From Nannocystis exedens (GTDB lineage Bacteria; Myxococcota_A; Polyangia; Polyangiales; Polyangiaceae), in assembly GCA_945861885.1 (NCBI GenBank), contig CAMAVR010000028.1, positions 1 through 43,010 of the forward strand: a stretch of 43,010 nt of DNA. Direction: 5' to 3'. The translations under genes were made by a program, and so were the position numbers. Positions within the stretch are counted from its first letter, which is position 1. Every line of letters starts with the position of its first letter. This document shows, piece after piece, positions 1-7,887 of the stretch. The notes below the pieces were generated by a model. The model was not told the origin of the DNA. It worked only from the letters and a program-made list of their open reading frames with translations, and did not search any database.

Positions 1-5
1 GGCTT

Positions 6-1082
6 TTGGCGGAGCAGGGACATGAGCTGTTTGGCGACGAGATGTTTGCCGACCTCTACTCATCGCGCGGTCGTCGCAGTATTGCGCCGCGCTTGATGGC
101 GACCGTGATGGTGCTTCAGCGTTTCGAGGGATTGAGCGATAGCGAAGCGAACGCTTACGACAAGACGGGAAAGCCGAGTTGCGCTTGGGATGACAGGAAA
201 GCGCGCGAGGAGCTTGTCGATGCACTCACGCGCGATGCTCACGCGATTCTGTTCGCGCTTGATCGAAAGCCGCTTGGGCCTGAGGTTGCGAAAGCGACAA
301 CGCTTCTTGCGACCGTGGTCGGCCAAGACGTTGAGCTCGGTGAAAGCGGCGTATTTCAAATCGTGCGAGGCGTCGCAATCGATCGCGTGATTTCCACTGT
401 CGACCCGGAGGCCAGGCACGGCCACAAGACGGCGTCGCGCAGCTTCGATGGTTACAAGGGTCACATGGGAGCGTGACAAAAACACCCGTCGCCGATCTGC
501 TCGCGATTTCCGACGATTCGTCTACACGCGAAGTCTTCGGCGACGCATCTTACGGCATCGCCGACGTCCTCGAGATGCTTGAATCGGCCGGAGTCGAAGC
601 AACAGTAAAGGTGCAGCCGCCACCGGCGCGCGGCGGGATGCTTTCGCACGAAAACTTTTCAATCGACGTGAAGAGCGCCGAAGCCTCATGCCCGGCCGGT
701 GCCCGCGTCGCACTGCGCTTGCTCACAAACGGTTTGCATATCGCGGAGTTCGGTAAAAATTGCGACGGGTGCGCGCTGCGCTCAAAGTGCACGGACTCGA
801 AAATTGGACGCACTCTCAAGCTTCACCAGAAGCACGAGCTGCTTTCCAAGCATCGCAAGCGACAGCGCGACGAGATCTGGAAGACGCACTACCGAAAAGT
901 GAGACCGCGTGTCGAGCGCAAGATTGCGCATTTGATGCGTCGGAGCACGGTGGGCAGGGCGACGAGCTCGCGTGCGCGGGAGCGAACGCGTCAAGCAGGA
1001 TTTCGCGTTGCTCGCGGCGAGCGTGAACCTCGCGCGACTCGCCGCGCTCGGCGTCCGAATTAGCGCCACCGTGAACGTCTAA
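6..1082 (+). pseudogene. Decayed IS1182-family transposase
   Basis: Remnant of a DDE transposase of the IS1182 type. The first segment (6-476) has the family N terminus, with LFGDEMFADLYSSRGR followed by the 'LQRFEGLSDSEA' motif. It then jumps directly to a segment matching the middle of the family (WDDRKAREELVDAL, STVDPEARHGHK, FDGYKGHMG), so roughly 150-200 residues are missing. A stop and frame change at 473-477 move the reading frame to 473-1063 (YGDASYG-like motif, CDGCALRSKC, RPRVERKIAHLMRR). A second frameshift near 945-985 moves the C terminus to a third frame (KQDFALLAASVNLARLAALG) that ends at TAA 1080-1082. With a deletion and two frameshifts it cannot be functional. The left end of the element may lie outside the window. 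The family assignment is from recognised motifs, not a search. Confidence 0.85.
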
Positions 1083-1138
1083 AGGCACTGATCGGAGTGA
1101 CAACAGCGCGTCAAGCGGTCTCCAATCACCCAAGAGGA

Positions 1139-1266
1139 AGAAAGGCGTTGGGTTTCAGTCGAGACCGAGCGCTAACGGCCTTTCGGGCCCGGGACATACT
1201 CCGCGTATTTTCCGGGCCCGAAAGGTCGTTAACGCGAAGGTATCGGCTGAAAACCAGCGCCTTTCT
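1139..1266. repeat. Large imperfect palindrome, 56-nt arms
   Basis: The arms 1139-1194 and 1211-1266 are reverse complements with a few mismatches and one single-base offset. They surround a 16-nt loop. The best conserved inner part is CCTTTCGGGCCCGG, and the outer ends begin AGAAAGGCG. The right arm ends 2 bases inside the stop codon of the minus-strand carbonic anhydrase gene, so the structure would be the 3' end of that transcript. No T tract follows on either strand, so it is not a standard intrinsic terminator. It lies between the decayed transposase and the carbonic anhydrase and could be a MITE-like element. Confidence 0.8.
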
Positions 1267-1837
1267 AGCCGCGATCGATTAATTCTAGAAGGCCGCGGTG
1301 CGGATCGAAAAGGAGCCCGTGAACCGGCACGTCGTTCGGAAGAAGCGGCGTCTCGCGAATCATTGTGACGACACGCTGAACGTTTGCCCGCGGGTCGTGA
1401 AACGCACCGACCCACTCTTTTAGGCTCGGTTGTAGCGACGCGATCACGTCGGCCGATACGCCGCGCTTCATCATATTCTGCTCGAGCTCGACTTCGTTGA
1501 TTTGCGACATGCCGCAATCGCGATGGCCAATGACAAAAACTTCGTCGCAACCGAGAACGAAAATCGCCACCATAAGGCTGCGAATGACGCTGCCACATGG
1601 GTCGACCAGCGTATTGCCCGCGTTTTTGATAACCATCGCATCGCCGCGTTTGAGCCCCATGGCCTCTTCAAGGAACTCAACGAGCCGCGTGTCCATGCAA
1701 GTGAACAGCGCGATGCGCTTGGCCGGCAATTTCGAAAGCGGCTCTTCGCGATCGGAAATAAACCGCGCATTGTGGGCTAAGACGTGGTCGATCACATTCA
1801 CGGGCATTGCTCCAACGTTGAATTTAGCGTGTAGCAT
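1265..1837 (-). CDS. Beta-class carbonic anhydrase
   Basis: Interconverts CO2 and bicarbonate in the cytoplasm using a zinc ion. The 190-residue protein shows the family signature CMDTR (Cys47, Asp49, Arg51) and HRDCGM (His105, Cys108), giving the Cys-His-Cys zinc site plus the Asp-Arg pair. The glycine-rich KNAGN stretch near residue 71 is also typical. The length fits the short, mycobacterial-type beta enzymes. The ATG at 1837 was chosen because TAGGGAG lies a few bases upstream; the frame stays open for 14 codons further upstream. A second ATG at 1807 (MPVNV) also has a GGAG sequence before it and cannot be excluded. The gene stands alone, with a large palindrome immediately after its stop codon. 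Confidence 0.92.
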   Translation of the reverse strand: MLHAKFNVGAMPVNVIDHVLAHNARFISDREEPLSKLPAKRIALFTCMDTRLVEFLEEAMGLKRGDAMVIKNAGNTLVDPCGSVIRSLMVAIFVLGCDEVFVIGHRDCGMSQINEVELEQNMMKRGVSADVIASLQPSLKEWVGAFHDPRANVQRVVTMIRETPLLPNDVPVHGLLFDPHRGLLELIDRG

Positions 1838-1973
1838 CGACTCCCTACCATCGTCGCCTGAAACGTCTAGTTGATGCACCCGGCTGGGCGCCGATAGCTA
1901 GATCATTGGCTCAACGAGCGGTTGACAGCGCGTTTGCGCGTTTCGTACCGTTCGCGCAAGAACGGAGTAACGC

Positions 1974-2312
1974 TTGGAACGTCAAGAAAGTGTCGCCACG
2001 CTAGAGAGACTTCTTGCACACGTGCAAACTCGAGCTGAGCTTCTGCGTCGCGAGCGCGATTCGTTCGATATTCCGATCGACATGGCGCCGGCCGAAACGT
2101 TGAGCCGCCGAGCCGATGTCGCATCGCCAGCGACCGCGCCGATCGGAGCGATACATACGGGCGAGCGAAAGGCGATGCGTGAACTTTCTCCGCCGCTGCC
2201 GCCAATAAATTCACTCGGGGCATTCCCCGACCGCCGTTTTATCATCGCAACGGCGCTCATTATTGCATTCGCGGTCATCTGGGCGACCTTCTATTTGATC
2301 GTGCCGCGCTAG
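1974..2312 (+). CDS. Small C-terminally anchored membrane protein, unknown
   Basis: No family recognised. The 112-residue product begins with a charged, helical stretch (residues 1-35, rich in Glu, Arg and Leu, probably a coiled coil). A proline- and alanine-rich linker follows. The protein ends with one hydrophobic segment (about residues 88-110, RFIIATALIIAFAVIWATFY). This suggests a tail-anchored protein with most of its mass in the cytoplasm. Translation would start at TTG 1974, supported by CGGAG six bases upstream; no ATG lies nearby. It converges on the GH15 gene, with 10 bases between the stops. Confidence 0.6.
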   Translation: MERQESVATLERLLAHVQTRAELLRRERDSFDIPIDMAPAETLSRRADVASPATAPIGAIHTGERKAMRELSPPLPPINSLGAFPDRRFIIATALIIAFAVIWATFYLIVPR

Positions 2313-2322
2313 CGCTTTTTCT

Positions 2323-4386
2323 CTACTCGCCGCAGTCGTTCTTTTCGTATTGGCCGGCGCGATCTAGGAGCGCCATCATGTACGCGCCGGCTCCGTAGCC
2401 GACCATCGGCGTGCTGCCTACGTAGGCTCCGATGGGGATGTCGGCTGCGAGTGAGTTGTATCGTTCGGGGAGCAGGAAATAGTTTTCTTGCGACTTTTCG
2501 GCGATTGTCTTGAGAAGTTTGTCGGCTCGGTCGGTGCTCCCCGTTCGCGCTTGCGCGACGGCGATTCGCATGTCGAGGAAGGCCCACTCGTGGTTGTCGT
2601 AAGCGTCGTCGCTCCCCGTTCTGCGTTTGAAACCGCCGCTTACCACGCGAAGGCCCTCGAGCGCTTTTAACGTCGCCGTCGACCGGCCGTCATCGAGAAG
2701 CCCCCAGTTGATCGCTTCGACGACCGAACCGTCAAGCGGCGCGCCGGATTCAGGCGCTTCAATTTGCCCTTGCACCGCCCCCGCTTGATCGACAAATCGG
2801 CTTAGAAAACCGGCTCGAACGCGCGCAGCGACATCTCGGTAGTGCATAGCATCGACGGCGTGCCCCGAGATCGATGCGAGCTTCGCCATGTCGCAAAACC
2901 CGCGCGCTGCCGTCGCCGATGTGTAGGCGAAGTGACGCTTGTGCGCGTCGTGCACTTCCCAAATCGACGAATCGGCTCGAACTGTTCCGTCGGCTTCGAG
3001 GTTTCTTTCGAGCGGCATTGCGACGCCGCGAAGAATCTGCTGATAGACCGACGGCCCTTGCCGCGTCGCGTTCCAGAGCCAGTGGGTGTCGCCCGACATT
3101 TCGACATAGAGACGTGCCGCCCAAAGCGCCAACCCCCACCCATCGAGCTCAATGTTCGGCGACGATTCGCCCGAATAGTCAGCCTCTTCTTCCCCCGACC
3201 CGAAATAGCGGCAGACCGAAACTTGGTAGTCGGCGCCGTTGACGTAACTTGAATGTTTGCCGGCCGGCGCGTTCAAGAAAAAATTGAGCGCCGCGCGCGC
3301 TTCGTTGTAGTGCCCCGATCGTGCGAGCGCCGCGATCGCATAGGCACCGTCGCGCACCCAACCGATGTGCCATTCGCCTGGCGGGAGGCTCGCGAGAATC
3401 ATCCCGTGATTCGATCGCGATCGGGTGATCGGCTCGCGCACTTGCGCCATTCGCAAGACCGCTTCGCTTTGGCGCCATAGCCGCTTGGAAATATCGTCAT
3501 CGAACGAAATTGCCGCTTTTTTCCGCCAAATACGCCACTCGTTGAGCGCGTCGGTTACGAGTTGCGACGGCGGTCTTTTCGCCCCCCATCGCCTCAATCG
3601 ATCGAGCATGTCGTCGGCGCGCGCAGCATCTTCGGTGTACGCCATCGCAACCGCGATCGAACCGTCGGCGCCTAGGCTCGACTGGATCGCCGGCACGATG
3701 TCGTCGCCTCGGCAATTGCGAGCATCGCCTATCTCGCCGCCCGCGCTTAATTTCGCGTATGGCAACGCGCAATCAATTCGAACCGCGGCACCCGACAGTG
3801 CGATGTAGACCATTGCGCCGCCGCCCGGCCCCGCTTCGACAAATGCGTCGTTTCCAATCGCGCGAACCGTTTCGTCTTCGTACCCGACGCTCTCGCCTAC
3901 CCCTCGTCCGAGATGAAAATTAAATAGCGCAGCGGCACTGCTCGCGATCGGCGCGCGGAGAACGGCAACCATCGCGTTCGCTTCGAGATCGAAGGGGGAA
4001 AAATAGTAGCTGTCGACCGCCCCGGAAATCGTGTCCAACTTCGCGTGAATCACATTCGTCTCGTCGACATATTCCGAAACGGCCGAACGCGCTTGGTTGA
4101 GCCACTGAAACTTCCCGGCATGGCGAACGCCGAAATAAAAGTCGTGCGCGAGATTTCGCCGTTCGACGCCAGGCGCCCGCGGGTCGTCCGACGGGCGGAG
4201 GTAGCGGTACGGATGCTCCAAAAACGACGTTATTTTGTGCGCATCAACGTCGTAAATTTGAAAACCGTAGCCATTGCCGGTTGTCACCAAGCGCCATGTT
4301 TGCCACGGTGAGGCGATCGCAGGCTGAGCTGTGAGCATCGCAAACAGCGCAAAATAAAGCGACCTCATCGGTCGACTGAGTGTCAT
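2323..4386 (-). CDS. Secreted GH15-type glucoamylase/glucodextranase-like glycosidase
   Basis: Probable exo-acting alpha-glucosidase of the (alpha/alpha)6-barrel type. An N-terminal signal peptide (SLYFALFAMLTAQPAIAS) is followed by a beta-rich domain of about 250 residues. The catalytic barrel contains GWVRDGAYAIAALARSG, a GH15 hallmark that lines the active site. The stretch SSIWEVHDAHKRHFAYT carries the likely general acid (Glu in IWE). LLPERYN near the end sits where the second catalytic carboxylate of GH15 enzymes is found. The frame is open to an ATG at 4416, but that start would overlap the divergent modA start. ATG 4386 or 4368 give a better signal peptide; none has a strong ribosome-binding site. 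Target sugar unknown: starch, glycogen and dextran are all possible. Confidence 0.85.
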   Translation of the reverse strand: MTLSRPMRSLYFALFAMLTAQPAIASPWQTWRLVTTGNGYGFQIYDVDAHKITSFLEHPYRYLRPSDDPRAPGVERRNLAHDFYFGVRHAGKFQWLNQARSAVSEYVDETNVIHAKLDTISGAVDSYYFSPFDLEANAMVAVLRAPIASSAAALFNFHLGRGVGESVGYEDETVRAIGNDAFVEAGPGGGAMVYIALSGAAVRIDCALPYAKLSAGGEIGDARNCRGDDIVPAIQSSLGADGSIAVAMAYTEDAARADDMLDRLRRWGAKRPPSQLVTDALNEWRIWRKKAAISFDDDISKRLWRQSEAVLRMAQVREPITRSRSNHGMILASLPPGEWHIGWVRDGAYAIAALARSGHYNEARAALNFFLNAPAGKHSSYVNGADYQVSVCRYFGSGEEEADYSGESSPNIELDGWGLALWAARLYVEMSGDTHWLWNATRQGPSVYQQILRGVAMPLERNLEADGTVRADSSIWEVHDAHKRHFAYTSATAARGFCDMAKLASISGHAVDAMHYRDVAARVRAGFLSRFVDQAGAVQGQIEAPESGAPLDGSVVEAINWGLLDDGRSTATLKALEGLRVVSGGFKRRTGSDDAYDNHEWAFLDMRIAVAQARTGSTDRADKLLKTIAEKSQENYFLLPERYNSLAADIPIGAYVGSTPMVGYGAGAYMMALLDRAGQYEKNDCGE

Positions 4387-4414
4387 TCTTGTTACGGAAT
4401 ATCTCGAATCGAAC

Positions 4415-5185
4415 ATGAACCGAACATTTCAGCGTCTTTTTTGCGCATCAGTCCTAGTCGCCTTGGCACTGAACGCGTGCCATCGTGGCGAAAAGAAAGC
4501 GCCTCTTCGCATCGCCGCCGCATCCGACCTCACCGGCGCGTTCGGCGAATTGGCGCGCGAGTACGAGTCAACGAGCGGTCGCCCCGTGAATGCCGTTTTC
4601 GGGTCGTCGTCGGAGCTTGCCGCTCAGATCGAAAATGGCGCGCCGTATGATCTATTCGCCGCGGCCGACGCCGCATCGGTCGATCGCGCGGTGAATCGTG
4701 GCGCTTGCGACGGGGCAACCCGTGCACTCTACGCGCGCGGTCGACTGGCGCTTTGGTCGCGCGATGGGGGAATCAAGACAATCGATCAATTGGCCGGCAT
4801 TCAGGTGAAAAAAATTGCGCTCGCGAATCCGGCTCACGCTCCTTACGGGCGCATCGCAAAAGAGGCACTCGAGCGCACCGGCATTTGGCAGCAAGTGAGC
4901 GCCAAGATTGTTTTCGCGGGGAATGTGCGCCAAGCGCTCCAAGTTGCCCAATCGGGGAACGCCGATGCCGCGCTCGTTGCGCTTGCTCTTGTGCCGCGCG
5001 GAGAGCCTGACGGGGTCGCTATCCCGGAGTCGCTCTACACGCCGCTCGATCAAATGGTCGTTGCGTGCGGTGACAAGAAAGATAGCGACGCACTTGGCTT
5101 TTTAGAGCTTCTCGCGAGCAATCGTGGGCGCGACGTTTTGAAGCGCTATCGACTCGGTTTTGACGAGCCGCCAGGGCAACAGTGA
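4415..5185 (+). CDS. modA: Molybdate ABC transporter substrate-binding lipoprotein
   Basis: Captures molybdate (or tungstate) in the periplasm for the permease encoded next. The 256-residue protein has a short signal peptide and a lipobox LNAC with Cys22, so it is probably membrane-anchored. The ModA core begins with LRIAAASDLTGAFGEL, and the ligand-binding hinge motifs GSSSELAAQI and APYDLFAAAD follow. PAHAPYGRIAKEAL and the C-terminal ALGFLELLAS segment are also typical. Its stop codon overlaps the GTG start of modB. The start codon overlaps a possible ATG of the divergent glycosidase on the other strand. No ModE site or molybdenum-cofactor riboswitch was seen. Confidence 0.92.
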   Translation: MNRTFQRLFCASVLVALALNACHRGEKKAPLRIAAASDLTGAFGELAREYESTSGRPVNAVFGSSSELAAQIENGAPYDLFAAADAASVDRAVNRGACDGATRALYARGRLALWSRDGGIKTIDQLAGIQVKKIALANPAHAPYGRIAKEALERTGIWQQVSAKIVFAGNVRQALQVAQSGNADAALVALALVPRGEPDGVAIPESLYTPLDQMVVACGDKKDSDALGFLELLASNRGRDVLKRYRLGFDEPPGQQ

Positions 5186-5835
5186 ACTTGTCGCCACTCG
5201 GGTTGTCGCTTGTGACGGCGACCGCGTCGACATTTATCTCGCTCGTAATCGGTGTCGCCATTGCGGCACTTTTATCTTCGCGACGCATACCTGGCGCCGA
5301 CCTGATCGACACCATTGCGACGGCTCCGCTTGTTTTACCGCCAACGGTGCTCGGATACTACGTTCTGACCGCCATCGGTCGCCGCAGCGTCATAGGCCAC
5401 GCGCTCGAGTCGCTCACCGGGCACGCGATCGTGTTCACGATGACCGGCGTCATTCTCGCGTCGGTGATTGGCGGACTGCCGATCGTGATTCGCACATCGC
5501 GCGCCGCGTTTGAGTCGGTCGACCGCGATTTCATAGACGCGGCGCGAGTGCTCGGCGCGGGGCCTGTTCGGACACTCATGTCGGTGCGCATTCCGATGGC
5601 CGCGCGCGGAATTGCAGCGGCTGCGATTTTGGCATTCGCGCGGTCGATTGGCGATTTTGGTTTAACATTGATGATCGCAGGGAATATCCCCGGCGAAACA
5701 CGCACAGCATCGCTCGCAATTTACGACGCACTTCAATCAGGCGATGAAACCGCCGCTGCGCAGTACGCGATGATTCTCACGGCCCTTAGCATTTCGATTT
5801 TGTACGGCGCGACAAAGCTGACGCGCCAGCGCTAG
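5182..5835 (+). CDS. modB: Molybdate ABC transporter permease
   Basis: Inner-membrane channel subunit for molybdate import. The 217-residue protein has about five or six hydrophobic helices and the EAA-type loop (DFIDAARVLGAGPVRTLMSVRIPMA region) that contacts the ATPase subunit. LPPTVLGYYVL and the GDFGLTLMIAGNIPGET region are ModB signatures. It starts at GTG 5182 inside the modA stop (GTGA overlap), so the two are translationally coupled. No modC ATPase gene follows; the next gene is an unrelated DUF4143 ATPase. Transport would need an ATPase encoded elsewhere. Confidence 0.93.
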   Translation: MNLSPLGLSLVTATASTFISLVIGVAIAALLSSRRIPGADLIDTIATAPLVLPPTVLGYYVLTAIGRRSVIGHALESLTGHAIVFTMTGVILASVIGGLPIVIRTSRAAFESVDRDFIDAARVLGAGPVRTLMSVRIPMAARGIAAAAILAFARSIGDFGLTLMIAGNIPGETRTASLAIYDALQSGDETAAAQYAMILTALSISILYGATKLTRQR

Positions 5836-5867
5836 CGCTGCGGACGCGCTTCAAGGTATCAATTAAG

Positions 5868-5883
5868 GCTCAAAAACGAGCAT
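5868..5883. repeat. 16-bp direct repeat, left copy
   Basis: GCTCAAAAACGAGCAT occurs here and again, identical and in the same orientation, at 7239-7254. The two copies flank the DUF4143 ATPase gene. The sequence is itself a small GCTC/GAGC hairpin, and here it is followed by a short T run that could weakly terminate modAB. Confidence 0.75.
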
Positions 5884-5927
5884 TTTTGTTCGGTTGGCCC
5901 GGTCCCCCGATTTGCTGCTCAAGGCCG

Positions 5928-5972
5928 TTGCCATATGTAAATTTGAAAGGTAGACTTTGAATATTACATATG
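5928..5972 (+). promoter_or_regulatory. Promoter framed by an inverted repeat
   Basis: A sigma-70-like promoter, TTGCCA (5928-5933), 17-bp spacer, TAGACT (5951-5956), lies directly before the DUF4143 gene. It is enclosed by a perfect 9-bp inverted repeat CATATGTAA (5932-5940) / TTACATATG (5964-5972). The right arm contains the start codon. A repressor bound there would cover the -10 element and the start site, so autoregulation is plausible. The predicted transcript would begin only about 7 bases before the ATG. Confidence 0.55.
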
Positions 5973-7208
5973 CCGCATGTTCCGCGAAATCTTCAACCCC
6001 ATATCGAGCTCCTGCTTCGGCACTTTCCGGTTGTCGTTCTTCTTGGCGCTCGCCAGGTTGGGAAAACTGAACTCGCGAAGACAGTTCGACCCAGTTGGAA
6101 GTACGTCGACATCGAAAATCCGAGCGATCTCGATCGCCTTCAGATCGACCCGGATATCTATTTTTCTGAAAATCCGCATTCTGTCATTTTCGATGAAGCG
6201 CAGGAATATCCGGAGTTGTTCAAAATTCTTCGCGGCGTAATCGATCGCGATCGTGGTGAAAAAGGGCGTTACATTCTGACCGGCTCGAGTAGCCCACGGC
6301 TGCTCAATGCGATTTCCGAATCGTTGGCAGGTCGCGCTGCAACGGTTGAAGTCGGCACGCTTAAAGCGAACGAGTTTTTCCGCAAGCCGCTCAGCAAGTT
6401 CTACGAGCTTTTTACCGGCAAGCCGCGCGATTTTTGCGATTTGCTCCTGGCGCTCGAACCGTCACTCGCGGCCGAACAAATGCGAACCGTTTGGGTTAAA
6501 GGCGGTTACCCCGAACCGGTGCTTTCGCGAAACTCCGAATTCTATCGGCGATGGATGGAGGAATATCAAAAAAGCTATATCGAACGTGACGTACGCAAGC
6601 TCTTTCCACGCATCAATACAGCTCGATACCGAAAACTAATTTCGATATTGGCCGAGCGTTCCGGCACGATTCTCAACAAAAGTGAACTCGCCCAACTAAT
6701 CGAAGTTAGTCAGCCAACGGTTTCCCAGTATCTCAACATTGCCGACGGCACTTTCGTCTGGCGAACGCTGCCTAGCTTTGCGAACTCAAAAAGCAAGTCG
6801 CTCGTAAAGATGCCGAAGGGGCAGCTGCGCGATTCTGGACTTCTGCATTTTTTGATGCGCCTTTCGGATAGCGAAGCGATTCTGCGCCACTCAATTTTGG
6901 GACGATCGTTCGAAGGCTTTATCATCGAAGAGATTATCAAAGGGTTGAATGCCGCCGGAGTCGTAGGATGGAACTATTCGTATTACCGAACTCGCAGTCG
7001 CGCAGAGATCGACCTAATTCTCGAGGGAGAATTTGGCGTCATCCCGGTCGAGATCAAGTTTTCGTCAAAAGCACAGTCGCGCGACATTGACAACATGACG
7101 TCATTTATTGCCGAGTACAAAGCGCCATTCGGGCTGCTCATAAATCAGTCGAACAAAGTAGAACGGTTAACGTCCCGGATTATTCAAGTCCCCGTCGGAC
7201 TGCTCTAG
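5970..7208 (+). CDS. AAA_14/DUF4143 ATP-binding protein
   Basis: A 412-residue ATPase of the widespread but poorly understood AAA_14 plus DUF4143 family. The Walker A motif is GARQVGKTEL (about residues 27-36), and Walker B is SVIFDEAQEYPELF. A sensor-like LTGSSSPRLL follows, and then the DUF4143 C-terminal half. That half carries a helix-turn-helix-like ELAQLIEVSQPTVSQYL and a PD-(D/E)XK-like EIDLILEGEFGVIPVEIK segment. These genes are typically accessory and patchily distributed. Base composition is visibly lower in GC than the neighbours, and 16-bp direct repeats lie on both sides, both suggesting acquisition. There is no ribosome-binding site at a normal distance, so translation may be leaderless. 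The cellular role is not established. Confidence 0.88.
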   Translation: MPHVPRNLQPHIELLLRHFPVVVLLGARQVGKTELAKTVRPSWKYVDIENPSDLDRLQIDPDIYFSENPHSVIFDEAQEYPELFKILRGVIDRDRGEKGRYILTGSSSPRLLNAISESLAGRAATVEVGTLKANEFFRKPLSKFYELFTGKPRDFCDLLLALEPSLAAEQMRTVWVKGGYPEPVLSRNSEFYRRWMEEYQKSYIERDVRKLFPRINTARYRKLISILAERSGTILNKSELAQLIEVSQPTVSQYLNIADGTFVWRTLPSFANSKSKSLVKMPKGQLRDSGLLHFLMRLSDSEAILRHSILGRSFEGFIIEEIIKGLNAAGVVGWNYSYYRTRSRAEIDLILEGEFGVIPVEIKFSSKAQSRDIDNMTSFIAEYKAPFGLLINQSNKVERLTSRIIQVPVGLL

Positions 7209-7233
7209 CTGCCGTGTGCCGCAATGGGGCGTT

Positions 7234-7755
7234 CTACCGCTCAAAAACGAGCATCTCTCCGAGCATTTCGTGCTCGCTTGTTCCTACTTGTTTCATCCCT
7301 ACTTTTGCTAGGACTCGCAGCGATGGCGTGTGCCATGCGAATGCGCGTGCGACCACTCGGTTTACGTGTGGCTGTTCGATTGCCCAATCGACTGCGGAGG
7401 TGACCGCTTCGGTGGCGTACCCCTTCCCTTGGGAGGCTGACTCTACGCCGTAACCGACTTCGACTGTCCCTTCGTCGTCTGGGCCTCCGTGGAAAATTAC
7501 ACTTCCGACCACGCATCGCTCGCTGGCTCGGAGGACCATCACCCTGTCGCCCCAGAGACGACGTGCTGGGTTGGCGCGGATGTCTTCTAGGCTCGATGTG
7601 AAGGCGCGTTCGATTAGCGCGCGCCCTGGCCATGCCTCAGGAAATCGGGCTTCGACGATCGATTCGGCGGCGACGCGATTGTGCGCCATCACCGCTTCTA
7701 CGAGCGGCAATGTGATCGGAACTAGCTCCAACCGCGTTGTAAAAAGCACGCCCAT
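7234..7755 (-). CDS. GNAT-family N-acetyltransferase (RimJ/RimL-like)
   Basis: Predicted acetyl-CoA-dependent acetyltransferase of 173 residues. The acetyl-CoA pyrophosphate loop is SASQGKGYATEAV, preceded by the strand EVGYGVE. The segment HVNRVVARAFAWHTPSLRVLAKVGMKQVG is the classic RimJ/RimL-type C-terminal part. The start is well supported by GGAGGAGG upstream of the ATG at 7755. The acceptor may be a ribosomal protein, another protein or a small amine; sequence alone does not decide. The last codons (MLVFER) are encoded within the right copy of the 16-bp direct repeat. Confidence 0.9.
   Translation of the reverse strand: MGVLFTTRLELVPITLPLVEAVMAHNRVAAESIVEARFPEAWPGRALIERAFTSSLEDIRANPARRLWGDRVMVLRASERCVVGSVIFHGGPDDEGTVEVGYGVESASQGKGYATEAVTSAVDWAIEQPHVNRVVARAFAWHTPSLRVLAKVGMKQVGTSEHEMLGEMLVFER
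7239..7254. repeat. 16-bp direct repeat, right copy
   Basis: Second copy of GCTCAAAAACGAGCAT, lying inside the 3' end of the GNAT gene, where it encodes its final six residues. The first copy is at 5868-5883. The arrangement resembles a target repeat in which the 3' end of a gene is preserved. Confidence 0.75.
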
Positions 7756-7887
7756 TCACGCCTCCTCCTACTCCCCACACGTATGCCTGCATGCGCGCTT
7801 TGCCTAGCTCAAGAGACACAGAATATCTCTTTTTTACTGAATCGCTCCGCCTCTTAGGGCAAAGTCACACGACCCGTGCGCGAGACT

